Positions 44,622 through 53,536 of a DNA stretch of 64,000 bases are shown here, in pieces. Position numbers and translations under genes: made by a program. The stretch is taken from the NCBI GenBank assembly GCA_015060625.1, contig SUYC01000005.1, forward strand, positions 167,270 to 231,269, in the 5' to 3' direction. Each line of letters begins with the position of its first letter. Within the stretch, counting starts at the first letter, position 1. Origin of the DNA: Xylanibacter ruminicola (GTDB lineage: Bacteria > Bacteroidota > Bacteroidia > Bacteroidales > Bacteroidaceae). Below the pieces are notes generated by a model that saw nothing but the letters and a program-made list of their open reading frames with translations, was not told where the DNA came from and did not search any database.

Positions 44622-45296
44622 TTATAATTTAAAGTTGGAATCCTCCGTATATGCACGCTTATTGAATCGATACAGATATGCACCGCGTTTCGAACTCTTC
44701 TTGTCAATCAGTTCGGTCTTCTCGATGAAGTCCATATCCTTCACACGCTTACGGAAGTTACGCTTGTCGAGCTCCGTGCCGTAAACAGCCTCGTAGAGCG
44801 TTTGCAATTGGGTGAGCGTAAACAAGTCGGGTAGCAGACGGAAGCCAACAGGCTCGTGCGACATCTTCTGCTGAACCAGTTTGCGTGCTTTGCTAACCAT
44901 CTCGTTGTGGTCGGAGTAGAGCTGGGGAATCTCATCAACATCCACCCACTCGGCACCATGCTCCTGGCGAAGCTTGTCGTCGTAGTCGCTCGCATTGATA
45001 AGGGCATAGTACGAAATAGATACCACGCGCTCGCCAGGGTCGCGGTCCACCTTACCATAAGCACCTATCTGGCGCATGTAGATATTACGCAAACCTGTCA
45101 ACTCAAAAAGTGTGCGCGATGCTGCTTCATCCACACTTTCGGTGGCGCCAACGAAGCCTCCGTAGAGGCTCCATTCGCCACGTCCTGGATCCATCTTGCG
45201 GCGACCGATCAGCACCTTCAGTTTCTTTTCATCAAAGCCGAAGATGATGCAGTCCACCGACAACCAGACTTTTGAATGTTCGTTATAAAATGTCAT
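44622..45296 (-). CDS. araR: AraR-type transcriptional regulator (Nudix-like sensor plus winged helix)
   Basis: 224 residues. The first ~140 form a Nudix-fold domain ('VDCIIFGFDEKKLKVLIGRR', 'GEWSLYGGFVGATESVDEAA'). The Nudix box is degenerate: where REUxEExGU is required it reads 'RTLFELTGL', so the catalytic Glu residues are missing and it should not be a hydrolase. The last ~75 residues are a winged-helix region ('LQTLYEAVYGTELDKRNFRKRVKDMDFIEK'). This matches the AraR type described from Bacteroides thetaiotaomicron, which binds L-arabinose and represses ara genes. It is inside the ara operon. Confidence 0.88.
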   Translation of the reverse strand: MTFYNEHSKVWLSVDCIIFGFDEKKLKVLIGRRKMDPGRGEWSLYGGFVGATESVDEAASRTLFELTGLRNIYMRQIGAYGKVDRDPGERVVSISYYALINASDYDDKLRQEHGAEWVDVDEIPQLYSDHNEMVSKARKLVQQKMSHEPVGFRLLPDLFTLTQLQTLYEAVYGTELDKRNFRKRVKDMDFIEKTELIDKKSSKRGAYLYRFNKRAYTEDSNFKL

Positions 45297-45311
45297 TTGC
45301 TTATTACTATT

Positions 45312-47057
45312 TTACCAGAAATAGAAGTAGAACGATGCACACAGGCCGATAACAACGAGGGTTCCGATGATATCGAATGCGCCCCAGCTCTCCTTGATCG
45401 ACTGTTTGAAGTCGGAAGAGAAGGTGATGGCATCAATCTGCTCTTTCGAAGGTGCAGGTGTGAAGAAGCTTACAGCCACCATCAGCACGATGATGAACAG
45501 CAGCAGCCAGCACTCGAAAATGAGCCAGTTGGTCTGCCAGAACCATGTGGTGGCATCCCAGAAAGCACCATCCATGGCTGCCTTACCCGATTCGGTAACA
45601 ACGTTGGTAACCAAACGAACCATACCAATCAGGAAACCGCCAATCAGTCCCCACTCACCAGCCTTTGGTGTAATCTTCTTCGAGAAGATACCCAGGGTGA
45701 ATACTGCTACCATCGCAGGAGCAATGAGCGACTGGATATCCTGCAGATAAGAGTAGAGGTTACCCATGTTCATCATGATAGGCATCCAAGCCAGACCCAA
45801 CAGCACTACAACAACGGTAGCGCAGCGACCTACGAATACGTAGTGAGCCTCGCTCATACCCTTCTTCATGGGCTTGTAGAAATCCTCGGTAAACAAGGTG
45901 GCGCAGCTGTTGAAGAAGGCTGCCAGCGAAGCTACCAGTGCACATACGAAACCGATAGTTACGATACCCTTGATACCGGCAGGCAGAATGTTCTTCACCA
46001 TCATGGCGAAAGCACCGTCGGTTGACTCGTGGTTGGTGATATCCATCACGATGCCACTGTCTGGATTCTGTGACAGTGCATAGGCTATCATACCAGGAAT
46101 CAGGAACATGAAGCAGGGGAGAATCTTAAAGAAACCGGCTGCGATGGTACCGCGGCGGGCGCGCTTCATCACCTCCTTGTTGTCCTCACCAGGCACCTGA
46201 CCGAGTACACGCTGAACAATATGCTGGTCGGTACACCAGTACCAGAAACCGATAATCGAAGCACCCAGGAATACCACATATCCAGGGAACTGAGGATACA
46301 TCGGGTCACCAGGATTGGTGTGGAACATGTGGGTGGTGCCATAACCCTCGTGTGCGGCATTACAAACGGCCATCATGTTGCTCCATCCCTGTGTGATGCT
46401 GCCATCGCCCAGCATATTCAGTCCGAGGAACAGAACCAGGAACGAACCAACAATCAGGATAGGAGTCTGGATGGTTGAAAGGGTCATCACACCCTTCATA
46501 CCACCGAATACGGTGAACACGGCGGTGATGGCAATCAGGCCAATGGCACCATACCAGAAAGGTATGCCCAGCAAGAACTTGAAGAAGATACCACCGGTGA
46601 ATGCGGTTACCGACACCTTAGTGAGCACGTAGGCCACCAGGGTGATGATACTGAGCCATGAACCAGTGCGCTGTGTGTAGCGGAACTTCAGGAAGTCAGG
46701 CATCGTGATAATCTTACCCATCTTGTTGATGAGTAGCTGATAGAAAGGTACGAACAGCCAACCCAGAATCAGGATCATCCAACCCTGCATCTCCCAGTGA
46801 GCCATACCCACACCATCCTTTGCTCCTGTACCGGCCAGACCTACCAGGTGCTCTGAACCGATGTTGGCGGCAAAGATGGCCATACCGATTACATACCATG
46901 GCTCACCCTTACCAAAAAGGTAAGCCGAAGAATCCTCGCCCTGCTGGGCTTTCTTGTCTTTCCAAATGGCATACCATACGGCTGCCACCACTCCACATAG
47001 GCCGACGATGAGTACAACCCAGTCGAGCCAGATAAATTCATGTGAACTCCAATTCAT
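45312..47057 (-). CDS. Sodium/solute symporter (SSS/SGLT-like), probable arabinose importer
   Basis: 581 residues with about 14 hydrophobic segments. 'FAANIGSEHLVGLAGTGAKDGVGMAHWEMQGW' is the TM1-2 sodium/substrate region typical of SGLT proteins; 'GFWYWCTDQHIVQRVLG' and 'RRGTIAAGFFKILPCFMFLIPGMIAYAL' follow the family. It imports a sugar with Na+. The position upstream of araR-araD-araA indicates arabinose, though galactose or glucose is possible given the neighbouring gal genes. Confidence 0.9.
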   Translation of the reverse strand: MNWSSHEFIWLDWVVLIVGLCGVVAAVWYAIWKDKKAQQGEDSSAYLFGKGEPWYVIGMAIFAANIGSEHLVGLAGTGAKDGVGMAHWEMQGWMILILGWLFVPFYQLLINKMGKIITMPDFLKFRYTQRTGSWLSIITLVAYVLTKVSVTAFTGGIFFKFLLGIPFWYGAIGLIAITAVFTVFGGMKGVMTLSTIQTPILIVGSFLVLFLGLNMLGDGSITQGWSNMMAVCNAAHEGYGTTHMFHTNPGDPMYPQFPGYVVFLGASIIGFWYWCTDQHIVQRVLGQVPGEDNKEVMKRARRGTIAAGFFKILPCFMFLIPGMIAYALSQNPDSGIVMDITNHESTDGAFAMMVKNILPAGIKGIVTIGFVCALVASLAAFFNSCATLFTEDFYKPMKKGMSEAHYVFVGRCATVVVVLLGLAWMPIMMNMGNLYSYLQDIQSLIAPAMVAVFTLGIFSKKITPKAGEWGLIGGFLIGMVRLVTNVVTESGKAAMDGAFWDATTWFWQTNWLIFECWLLLFIIVLMVAVSFFTPAPSKEQIDAITFSSDFKQSIKESWGAFDIIGTLVVIGLCASFYFYFW

Positions 47058-47097
47058 GGGAATAAAATTTGATATTAGTTAATAATTAATAGAATTG

Positions 47098-47118
47098 TCC
47101 ATTGTCAATTATCAATTG
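47098..47118. repeat. Short CAATTATCAATTG-type repeat
   Basis: TCCATTGTCAATTATCAATT between galM and the symporter, related to the repeat at 6998-7026. Confidence 0.6.
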
Positions 47119-47135
47119 CCAACAGCTGCAAGTTC

Positions 47136-48314
47136 TCACTTAATTGAGAACTTGTAAGCTGCATGACTGTAATACTTCTCGCCTGGGTTCAGGGTTGGCT
47201 GTACCCACTCGGGATGGTTTGGTGAGTCGGGATATTTCTGGCTCTCCAGGCAAACGCTCACGTGCTTAGGATAGGTGATGCCATGCTTGCGGGCGATGTC
47301 CTTATCGGCACCCACACCCTGGAAGTTGCCGCTGTAAACCTGTACACCTGGCTCGTTGGTAAACATTTCCATCAGGATACCTGTCTTGGGGCTGTAGAGG
47401 CTGGCGCAAACCTGTGTGTCGTCGCCCTTACCATCCTTATATGTGTTCAGACAGTAGTTGTGATCGTATCCGGTAGCGTTCTGAATCTGGTCGAACTGCG
47501 AGTTGATGCTGTCGCCCAGAGCGTGTGGCTTGCGGAAGTCCATAGGAGTGCCCTCAACCGACTTGATTTCGCCTGTAGGGATATAGAGCTTGTCGCTGGG
47601 GGTAAAGTTGTCGGCATTTACATACAGTACCATGTCGTAAGCTGGCTGTGTAAAGTCGCCACTCAGGTTGTAGTAGTTGTGGTTGGTCTGGTTAATGATG
47701 GTTGGCTTGTCGGTCTCGGCCTCCCAAGTCATATCCAGTACGTTGTCGGCTGTCAGTTTGTAGGTGGTTACCGACATCACCTTGCCGGGGAATCCGTTCT
47801 CACCATCCAGAGCCACGTGGGTGAGCTTCAGGATTGAGTCGCCAATCTGCTCGGCATCCAGTACCTGGTGCATCCAACCGGTGTTGCCACCGCCGTGCAG
47901 TGAGTTTGGTCCATCGTTGGTGCGCAGCTGAATGGTGTCGCCGTTAAGCACAAACTTTCCATTCTTGATACGGTTGGCATAACGGCCTACGCTTGAGCCG
48001 TAGTCTGATGGCGTGTTGATGGTGTCGGCATACTGGGCGATGTTGTCGAAACCCAGCACCACGTCAGTAGGTTTGCCATCCTTGTCAGGCACTACCAACG
48101 AAACGATACGTGCACCATAATTAGTGATGCAAACCTCCATACCATTGTCGTTCTTCAGTGTGTAGAGTTTGACAGGTTTCGACTGGATAGTGGTGTCGAA
48201 CTTGGCTGGGTCGAGACCCGATACTGTTAGTTGTGTTGCCTGCTGATTACCAGCACAAGAGAGCATCAGTGCTGCTGCACCGACTCCCATCAATGTTGCT
48301 TTAAATGCTTTCAT
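47136..48314 (-). CDS. galM: Aldose 1-epimerase, lipoprotein
   Basis: 392 residues with a lipobox ('ALMLSCAGN') and a lipid Cys near 20, so envelope-located. GalM motifs are 'ITNYGARIVSLVVPD', 'GSSVGRYANRIKNGKF', 'GPNSLHGGGNTGW', 'NQTNHNYYNLSG', 'GYDHNYCLN' and 'EPGVQVYSGNF' (catalytic Glu). It equilibrates alpha and beta anomers of sugars before import. It is first in the operon with the SSS symporter and ara genes, with a promoter at 48366-48396. Confidence 0.93.
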   Translation of the reverse strand: MKAFKATLMGVGAAALMLSCAGNQQATQLTVSGLDPAKFDTTIQSKPVKLYTLKNDNGMEVCITNYGARIVSLVVPDKDGKPTDVVLGFDNIAQYADTINTPSDYGSSVGRYANRIKNGKFVLNGDTIQLRTNDGPNSLHGGGNTGWMHQVLDAEQIGDSILKLTHVALDGENGFPGKVMSVTTYKLTADNVLDMTWEAETDKPTIINQTNHNYYNLSGDFTQPAYDMVLYVNADNFTPSDKLYIPTGEIKSVEGTPMDFRKPHALGDSINSQFDQIQNATGYDHNYCLNTYKDGKGDDTQVCASLYSPKTGILMEMFTNEPGVQVYSGNFQGVGADKDIARKHGITYPKHVSVCLESQKYPDSPNHPEWVQPTLNPGEKYYSHAAYKFSIK

Positions 48315-48365
48315 TGTTTTAATTGATTTTAAGTTATTACAATATTGTTATTGTTATTTTGGGTG

Positions 48366-48396
48366 TAAAATTACAATTATTATTTGAACTAACAAA
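48366..48396 (-). promoter_or_regulatory. Promoter of the galM-symporter-araR-araD-araA-araB-GH51 operon
   Basis: Minus-strand TTTG (complement of 48393-48396), 19 bp, TAATTTTA (complement of 48366-48373), one mismatch to the consensus. Confidence 0.62.
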
Positions 48397-48406
48397 TAAA
48401 AAAGGG

Positions 48407-48448
48407 AAAAAAAACGAGGGTAAGGTGTTGTTTTTACACCTTACCCTC
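48407..48448 (-). terminator. Strong terminator after galK
   Basis: A perfect 13-bp stem GAGGGTAAGGTGT/ACACCTTACCCTC (48416-48428, 48436-48448) with 7-nt loop and T8 on the minus strand. It separates the gal operon from the ara operon. Confidence 0.93.
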
Positions 48449-48497
48449 TGTTTTTAACCTTTATAAACACAAAAAAGTGCTTTTTGCTATTTCAGAG

Positions 48498-49661
48498 TTA
48501 GCAAATTCTACGTGAACCATCGCCGATGACCACATCGTAAACTTTTGGCTCGTGTCCATATTTTGCCTTGAACTTAGCCTTAGCGTCGTCGATGAACTTC
48601 TTGTAGAGATCATTGCGAACCAAGTTGATGGTGCAACCGCCAAAGCCGCCGCCCATGATGCGTGAACCAGTAACGCCGTTCTCCTTGGCGATGTCGTTCA
48701 GATAGTCGAGCTCCTCACATGAAACCTCATAGTCTTTCGACAGACCCTCATGCGTCTGATACATCAACTCGCCAACCTTCTCATAGTCGCCCTCGTTCAG
48801 TGCGTCGCAAACTGCCAGTACGCGGTCCTTCTCACCGAGAACGAACTTTGCGCGCTTGTAGTCCTCTTCGCCAACCTCGGCACGAACCTCATCCAACTGC
48901 TCCCATGTGCAGTCGCGAAGAGTCTCGAACTTGCCCTCAGGGTGCTTAGCCTGGATGTGCTTTACTACGTTCTCGCAGCTGTTGCGGCGATCATTGTAAG
49001 GCGAACCTGCCAGCTGGTGCTTTACGACTGAGTCGAGCAGTACCAGACGGTAGCCATCGGGCTTGAATGGGAAGTACTCAAACTCGCGGCTGCGACAGTC
49101 GAGGCGCATCAGGCAGCCTGCCTTACCAAATACCGAGGCAAACTGATCCATGATACCGCAGTTAACACCGCAGTAGTTGTGCTCTGTTGCCTGACCAGCC
49201 AGAACCATATCCCACTGCGAAACCTTGTTGTCGCCGAAGATGTCGTTCAGTCCGCAAGCAAAGCAGCTCTCCATAGCTGCTGATGATGACATACCAGCAC
49301 CAAGGGGAACGTCGCCGGCAAAAGCAATGTTGAAACCTTTTACAGGAACACCCAGCTTCTTCATCTCCAATGCGATACCATAGATGTAACGCGCCCATGA
49401 GGCCTTAGGACCTGCAGGGTCTGAAAGCTTGAAGTCAACACGGTCCTTCAGGTCGATAGCGTAAGCCATCACGGTGTCGTCGGTACCATTAGCACGCATC
49501 TCGGCTACAATACCTTTATCTACTGCACCGGGGAACACAAAACCACCATTGTAGTCGGTGTGCTCACCAATCAGGTTAATACGTCCGGGAGAAGCATATA
49601 CGTTACCAGTCTTTCCATCAAAGTGCTTGATGAAGCGGCTTCTTACAAATTCAATGTCCAT
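48498..49661 (-). CDS. galK: Galactokinase
   Basis: 387 residues, GHMP kinase. 'GRINLIGEHTDYNGGFVFPGAV' is the galactokinase signature, 'PLGAGMSSSAAMESCFACGL' the ATP loop, and 'GGGFGGCTINLV' the third GHMP motif. It phosphorylates galactose at C1. It follows the MFS sugar transporter (26 bp) and a galM; together they form a galactose operon ending at the terminator downstream. Confidence 0.97.
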   Translation of the reverse strand: MDIEFVRSRFIKHFDGKTGNVYASPGRINLIGEHTDYNGGFVFPGAVDKGIVAEMRANGTDDTVMAYAIDLKDRVDFKLSDPAGPKASWARYIYGIALEMKKLGVPVKGFNIAFAGDVPLGAGMSSSAAMESCFACGLNDIFGDNKVSQWDMVLAGQATEHNYCGVNCGIMDQFASVFGKAGCLMRLDCRSREFEYFPFKPDGYRLVLLDSVVKHQLAGSPYNDRRNSCENVVKHIQAKHPEGKFETLRDCTWEQLDEVRAEVGEEDYKRAKFVLGEKDRVLAVCDALNEGDYEKVGELMYQTHEGLSKDYEVSCEELDYLNDIAKENGVTGSRIMGGGFGGCTINLVRNDLYKKFIDDAKAKFKAKYGHEPKVYDVVIGDGSRRIC

Positions 49662-49687
49662 AAGCTTTAAAATTTAAAGGGTTAATA

Positions 49688-50965
49688 TTAATCGACTTTG
49701 ATGTCCTTATTCACATTCTTGCAACCAACGAGGGCGTAGAACAGAATGTAGGCCAACATAGCGATGACGAGCCAGTAGCTGAAGATTGGACCGGCCGACT
49801 TGGCGATAGCCTCCTGGATGAGAGGCATCACACCACCACCTACAACCATTGTCATGAAGATACCCGAAGCAGCCTCGGTGTACTTGCCCAGACCCTCAAC
49901 TGAGAGGTTGAAGATACCACCCCACATGATTGAGGTGCAAAGTCCGCAAGCAGGAATCAGGAATGCTTTGGCTGGTACGTCGTGACCGCTGAACGAGATG
50001 GTAACACTCTCCGGCATAAAAATGGCTACTAACAGCAGCAGAATGGCAACAGCACTTACTGTTGACAGCTGTAGCTTGGTAGATACCTTACCTGAGATAG
50101 CACTCGAACAAGCACGACCAATCATCATGAGCAACCAGTAGGCAGCTGCCAGTGTGCCACCGATGGCGGCTGCACCTTCGAAACCAAGATCGGTTACGTA
50201 GAAGTTCAGCTCCATTGGAATTCCAATCTCGATACCTACATAGAAGAAGATAGCGATAACACCCAGCACACAGTGGCGGAAAGCCAATGGGCTGCGCTCG
50301 TACTTTGGAGCTACCTTGCCAAGTGTGGGTTCTGGAATGCTAACACGGCTGATGATAACGAACGAAATGGCGAATACGGCCATACCGATAAAGAGCAGAG
50401 GAGCTACATCGCTCATGCTGGTCTCGGCTGTAACTGTACCTACCAGGATACCTGCCAGCAGTGGAGTGAGTGTGCCGGTGAGTGAGTTCAGAGTACCTCC
50501 CACCTGAATGAGCTGGTTACCCTTGTTACCGCCACCTCCAAGAAGGTTCAGCATAGGGTTTACTACGGTGTTCAGCATGCATACACAGAAACCGCAGATA
50601 AAGGCACCAAGCAGGTAGATAACCAAGTTGAGGGCTACAGGAATACTGTCGTAGGTAAATACGTAGGTACCTGCGCCTACAAGGCTTGAGAGATACTGGA
50701 AACACAAACCAACGATACCCACGATCAGAGCAACCAGGGCTGTCTTTTTGTATCCGTATTTCGTAAGCATTTTACCTGCTGGAATTCCCATAAACAGGTA
50801 AGCAGCAAAGTTCATCAGGTTGCCCCAGGCTTTAGCAAAAGGATATTCAAAACCCCAGATGTTACCGAAGGGAGCACCCATGTTAGTTACAAAGCTGATC
50901 ATCGCGAAGATGAAGCACATTGTGACAATGGCAATCACTTTGCCATTCTTGTTTGTTTCAGTCAT
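49688..50965 (-). CDS. gluP: Glucose/galactose MFS transporter (GluP/FucP family)
   Basis: 425 residues with 12 hydrophobic segments. 'FVTNMGAPFGNIWGFEYPFAKAWGNLMNFAAYLFMGIPAGKML' and 'FYVGIEIGIPMELNFYVTDLGFEG' follow the FucP/GluP branch. It imports galactose or glucose with protons or Na+. It lies 26 bp upstream of galK and 37 bp downstream of galM, so the three are co-transcribed. Confidence 0.9.
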   Translation of the reverse strand: MTETNKNGKVIAIVTMCFIFAMISFVTNMGAPFGNIWGFEYPFAKAWGNLMNFAAYLFMGIPAGKMLTKYGYKKTALVALIVGIVGLCFQYLSSLVGAGTYVFTYDSIPVALNLVIYLLGAFICGFCVCMLNTVVNPMLNLLGGGGNKGNQLIQVGGTLNSLTGTLTPLLAGILVGTVTAETSMSDVAPLLFIGMAVFAISFVIISRVSIPEPTLGKVAPKYERSPLAFRHCVLGVIAIFFYVGIEIGIPMELNFYVTDLGFEGAAAIGGTLAAAYWLLMMIGRACSSAISGKVSTKLQLSTVSAVAILLLLVAIFMPESVTISFSGHDVPAKAFLIPACGLCTSIMWGGIFNLSVEGLGKYTEAASGIFMTMVVGGGVMPLIQEAIAKSAGPIFSYWLVIAMLAYILFYALVGCKNVNKDIKVD

Positions 50966-51002
50966 ATTTGTCGTCTATTTATTTAAAATGTTGGATAATT
51001 TC

Positions 51003-52094
51003 TTATTCTACCACTCCAAAGCGGTATACGGTCTTCTGCTTGTAGCGCTGTCCTGGATTCAATACTACGCTGGGGAAGTATGGACGGTTAGGTGAATCGG
51101 GGAAGTGCTGGGCCTCGAAGCAGACAGCTGAACGACGGGGGAAGGTGCAACCATTAGCGCCCTTATAGCCGTTCAGGAAGTTACCTGTGTAAAGCTGAAG
51201 GCCTGGCTCGGTGGTGTAAACCTCCATGGTGCGGCCACTCTTAGGATCGGTAACCTTCGCAGCAAATGAGAGCTCACCCTCTTCCTGCTTGTTCAGTACG
51301 TAGTTGTGATCGAAGCCATGTCCGAACTTGATCTGCTCGTTGTCGGCATCAATGTCCTGTCCGAAGGCCTTTGGCTTGCGGAAGTCGAATGGAGTTCCCT
51401 CAACCTTCAGAATCTCACCTGTTGGGATGGCTGTCGCATCTGTAGGCAGATAGAAGTCGGCGTTGATCTCACAAATCTGATCGTTGATGCTTGGAGTAGG
51501 ATCAGCTGTACCTGCCAGTGAGAAGAAGGCGTGGTGAGTCAGATTAACGATGGTCTTCTTGTTGGTAGTAGCCAGATACTCGATCACCAGCTCGTTCTGG
51601 TCGGTAAAGGTAAATTCTACGGTTACATCCAGCTCGCCTGTGAAACCTTCCTCACCGTAAGATGAAATGCGGTGCAAAGCCAAAGAGCGAGGACCCATCT
51701 GGCGGGCATCCCATACCTTAGCGTTGAAACCTACTGAACCGCCATGCAGGTGGTTAGGTCCATCGTTAAGAGCCAGCTGATACTCCTTGCCGTTCAGTAT
51801 GAACTGGCCTTTGCAGATACGGTTACCCCAACGGCCGATCAGTGTCGACAGATAAGGCTCGTTTCCGCTGGTCAGCTGCTGGATGCTGTCATGACCCTGG
51901 ATAACGTTAGCTACTTTACCATCCTTGCCTGGTACCATGATAGCACAGATGGCACCGCCATAGTTTGAAATGGCTACTTCGAATCCCTTACGGTTTCTAA
52001 GAATATACAAGTCGGTTTTTTTACCGTTGATAGTGGTCTGGAAGTTTTCCCGCTTCAGACCGCACAGATTCACTGTCTCTGTAGTGTTCGCCAT
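51003..52094 (-). CDS. galM: Aldose 1-epimerase, cytoplasmic
   Basis: 363 residues, no signal peptide or lipobox, unlike the paralogue at 47136-48314. Motifs are 'ISNYGGAICAIMVPG', 'LIGRWGNRICKGQF', 'GPNHLHGGSVGFN', 'NLTHHAFFSLAG', 'GFDHNYVLN' and 'EPGLQLYTGNF'. It supplies the galactokinase with the alpha anomer. It is the first gene of galM-gluP-galK. An imperfect TTATTAGTTAAAAA palindrome lies 11 bp before the start. Confidence 0.94.
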   Translation of the reverse strand: MANTTETVNLCGLKRENFQTTINGKKTDLYILRNRKGFEVAISNYGGAICAIMVPGKDGKVANVIQGHDSIQQLTSGNEPYLSTLIGRWGNRICKGQFILNGKEYQLALNDGPNHLHGGSVGFNAKVWDARQMGPRSLALHRISSYGEEGFTGELDVTVEFTFTDQNELVIEYLATTNKKTIVNLTHHAFFSLAGTADPTPSINDQICEINADFYLPTDATAIPTGEILKVEGTPFDFRKPKAFGQDIDADNEQIKFGHGFDHNYVLNKQEEGELSFAAKVTDPKSGRTMEVYTTEPGLQLYTGNFLNGYKGANGCTFPRRSAVCFEAQHFPDSPNRPYFPSVVLNPGQRYKQKTVYRFGVVE

Positions 52095-52129
52095 ATGAAT
52101 ATGTTTATTAGTTAAAAATTAATTTTCTG

Positions 52130-52137
52130 CAAAGTAA
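52130..52137 (-). promoter_or_regulatory. Probable -7 box of the galactose operon
   Basis: TTACTTTG (one mismatch to TAnnTTTG) about 36 nt before the galM start; no good -33 TTG at the proper distance. Confidence 0.4.
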
Positions 52138-52201
52138 CAGAAAAAAAATCAAACTAACGAACGTTTCGGCGAAAAAAAAGTTTTTGCAGTCTTAAAAAAA
52201 T

Positions 52202-53515
52202 CTAAATACAGTTCTTTAGCAGGTCTGCTACCACATAACTGCTACCTCCAACGAACACAAAGTCGTCATTATCGGCTGCTGCCTTGGCTGCCTCGTAGGC
52301 CGATTTTACATCGGGATAGGCCTCGCCTTGAAGCTCCAAATTCTGGCCATAAAGCTTCAGTACGTTCTCCGAAATAGCGCGTTTCGTGTTCGCTTTTGTA
52401 AAATAATAGGTGGCATTCTTGGGCAGCAATGCCAATACACCCTGTATGTCTTTGTCATCAACCATGCCAAATACAATGTGCATATGATTGCATTTAATCG
52501 ACTTGAGCTGTTGGCTCAGATACTGCCAGCCGGGCACATTATGACCGGTATCGCAGATGGTGAGTGGGGCCTCGTTAATCTTCTGCCAGCGCCCCTTCAG
52601 ACCTGTCAAGTTGCAAACATGCAGGAATCCTTGGCGCACCTCACGGTTCATGCAGGGCTTGGCTGCCTCGCATGGGCAGGCGTGCAGATAGCCCAAAGCC
52701 TCCAACTGCTGCACGGCGCAGAGAATGGTATTGGTGTTCTTTACCTGATAACTGCCGCACAATTCGCCCTTGATGACACCAAAATCCTTGGTGTTGTACT
52801 CAAAGCCTGTGGGACCGTTAGATGATGAGATAATCTGGTTGTTATCCTCGGCAAACACGATGGGCGACTGGTTCTCGGCAGCTACAGCCTCGAAAACCAT
52901 ACGCGTCTCGGGGGTGGTCTCGCCAATAACTACGGGTACACCCTTTTTGATAATACCTGCCTTCTCGATGGCAATCTGTTCGAGCGAATTGCCCAAAAAC
53001 TGCATGTGGTCCATGCCGATATTGGTGATGACGGATAGGGCAGGGGTGATGATGTTGGTGCAGTCTAAGCGGCCGCCCAAACCAACTTCAATCACAGCGA
53101 TATCCACGTTCATCTCGGCAAAGTACTTAAAGGCCATAGCTGTGGTTAGCTCGAAGAACGAGGGCTTCAGAGGGTCGAAAAAACTCTTTTCCTTCTCAAC
53201 AAACTCTGTGACATACTCCTCGCTGATGGGCTGACCGTTGACGCGGATACGCTCGCTGAAATCTACCAGATGTGGCGAGGTGTACAAACCTACACGATAG
53301 CCGCAGGCCTGCAAAATAGCAGAAAGCGTGTGAGCACACGACCCCTTTCCGTTAGTACCAGCCACATGAATAGTTACATACTGTTGATGTGGATGACCGA
53401 AATGATTGTCGAGTGCATAACTGTTTTCCAGTCCTTCCTTATAACCGCCTGCTCCCTGACGTTCGAACATGGGCAACTGGCTGAAAAGGTATTCACACGT
53501 TTCCTGATAAGTCAT
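52202..53515 (-). CDS. folC: Bifunctional folylpolyglutamate/dihydrofolate synthase FolC
   Basis: 437 residues. 'VTIHVAGTNGKGSCAHTLSAILQACGYRVGLYTSPHL' contains the P-loop; 'SFFELTTAMAF', 'VIEVGLGGRLDCTNII' and 'SVITNIGMDHMQFLGNSLEQIAIEKAGIIK' are FolC/Mur-ligase motifs. It adds glutamate to (dihydro)folates. It is 21 bp after dnaJ on the same strand, so the grpE-dnaJ-folC order suggests co-transcription. Confidence 0.94.
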   Translation of the reverse strand: MTYQETCEYLFSQLPMFERQGAGGYKEGLENSYALDNHFGHPHQQYVTIHVAGTNGKGSCAHTLSAILQACGYRVGLYTSPHLVDFSERIRVNGQPISEEYVTEFVEKEKSFFDPLKPSFFELTTAMAFKYFAEMNVDIAVIEVGLGGRLDCTNIITPALSVITNIGMDHMQFLGNSLEQIAIEKAGIIKKGVPVVIGETTPETRMVFEAVAAENQSPIVFAEDNNQIISSSNGPTGFEYNTKDFGVIKGELCGSYQVKNTNTILCAVQQLEALGYLHACPCEAAKPCMNREVRQGFLHVCNLTGLKGRWQKINEAPLTICDTGHNVPGWQYLSQQLKSIKCNHMHIVFGMVDDKDIQGVLALLPKNATYYFTKANTKRAISENVLKLYGQNLELQGEAYPDVKSAYEAAKAAADNDDFVFVGGSSYVVADLLKNCI

Positions 53516-53536
53516 AGCTATATACCTTATTATATA

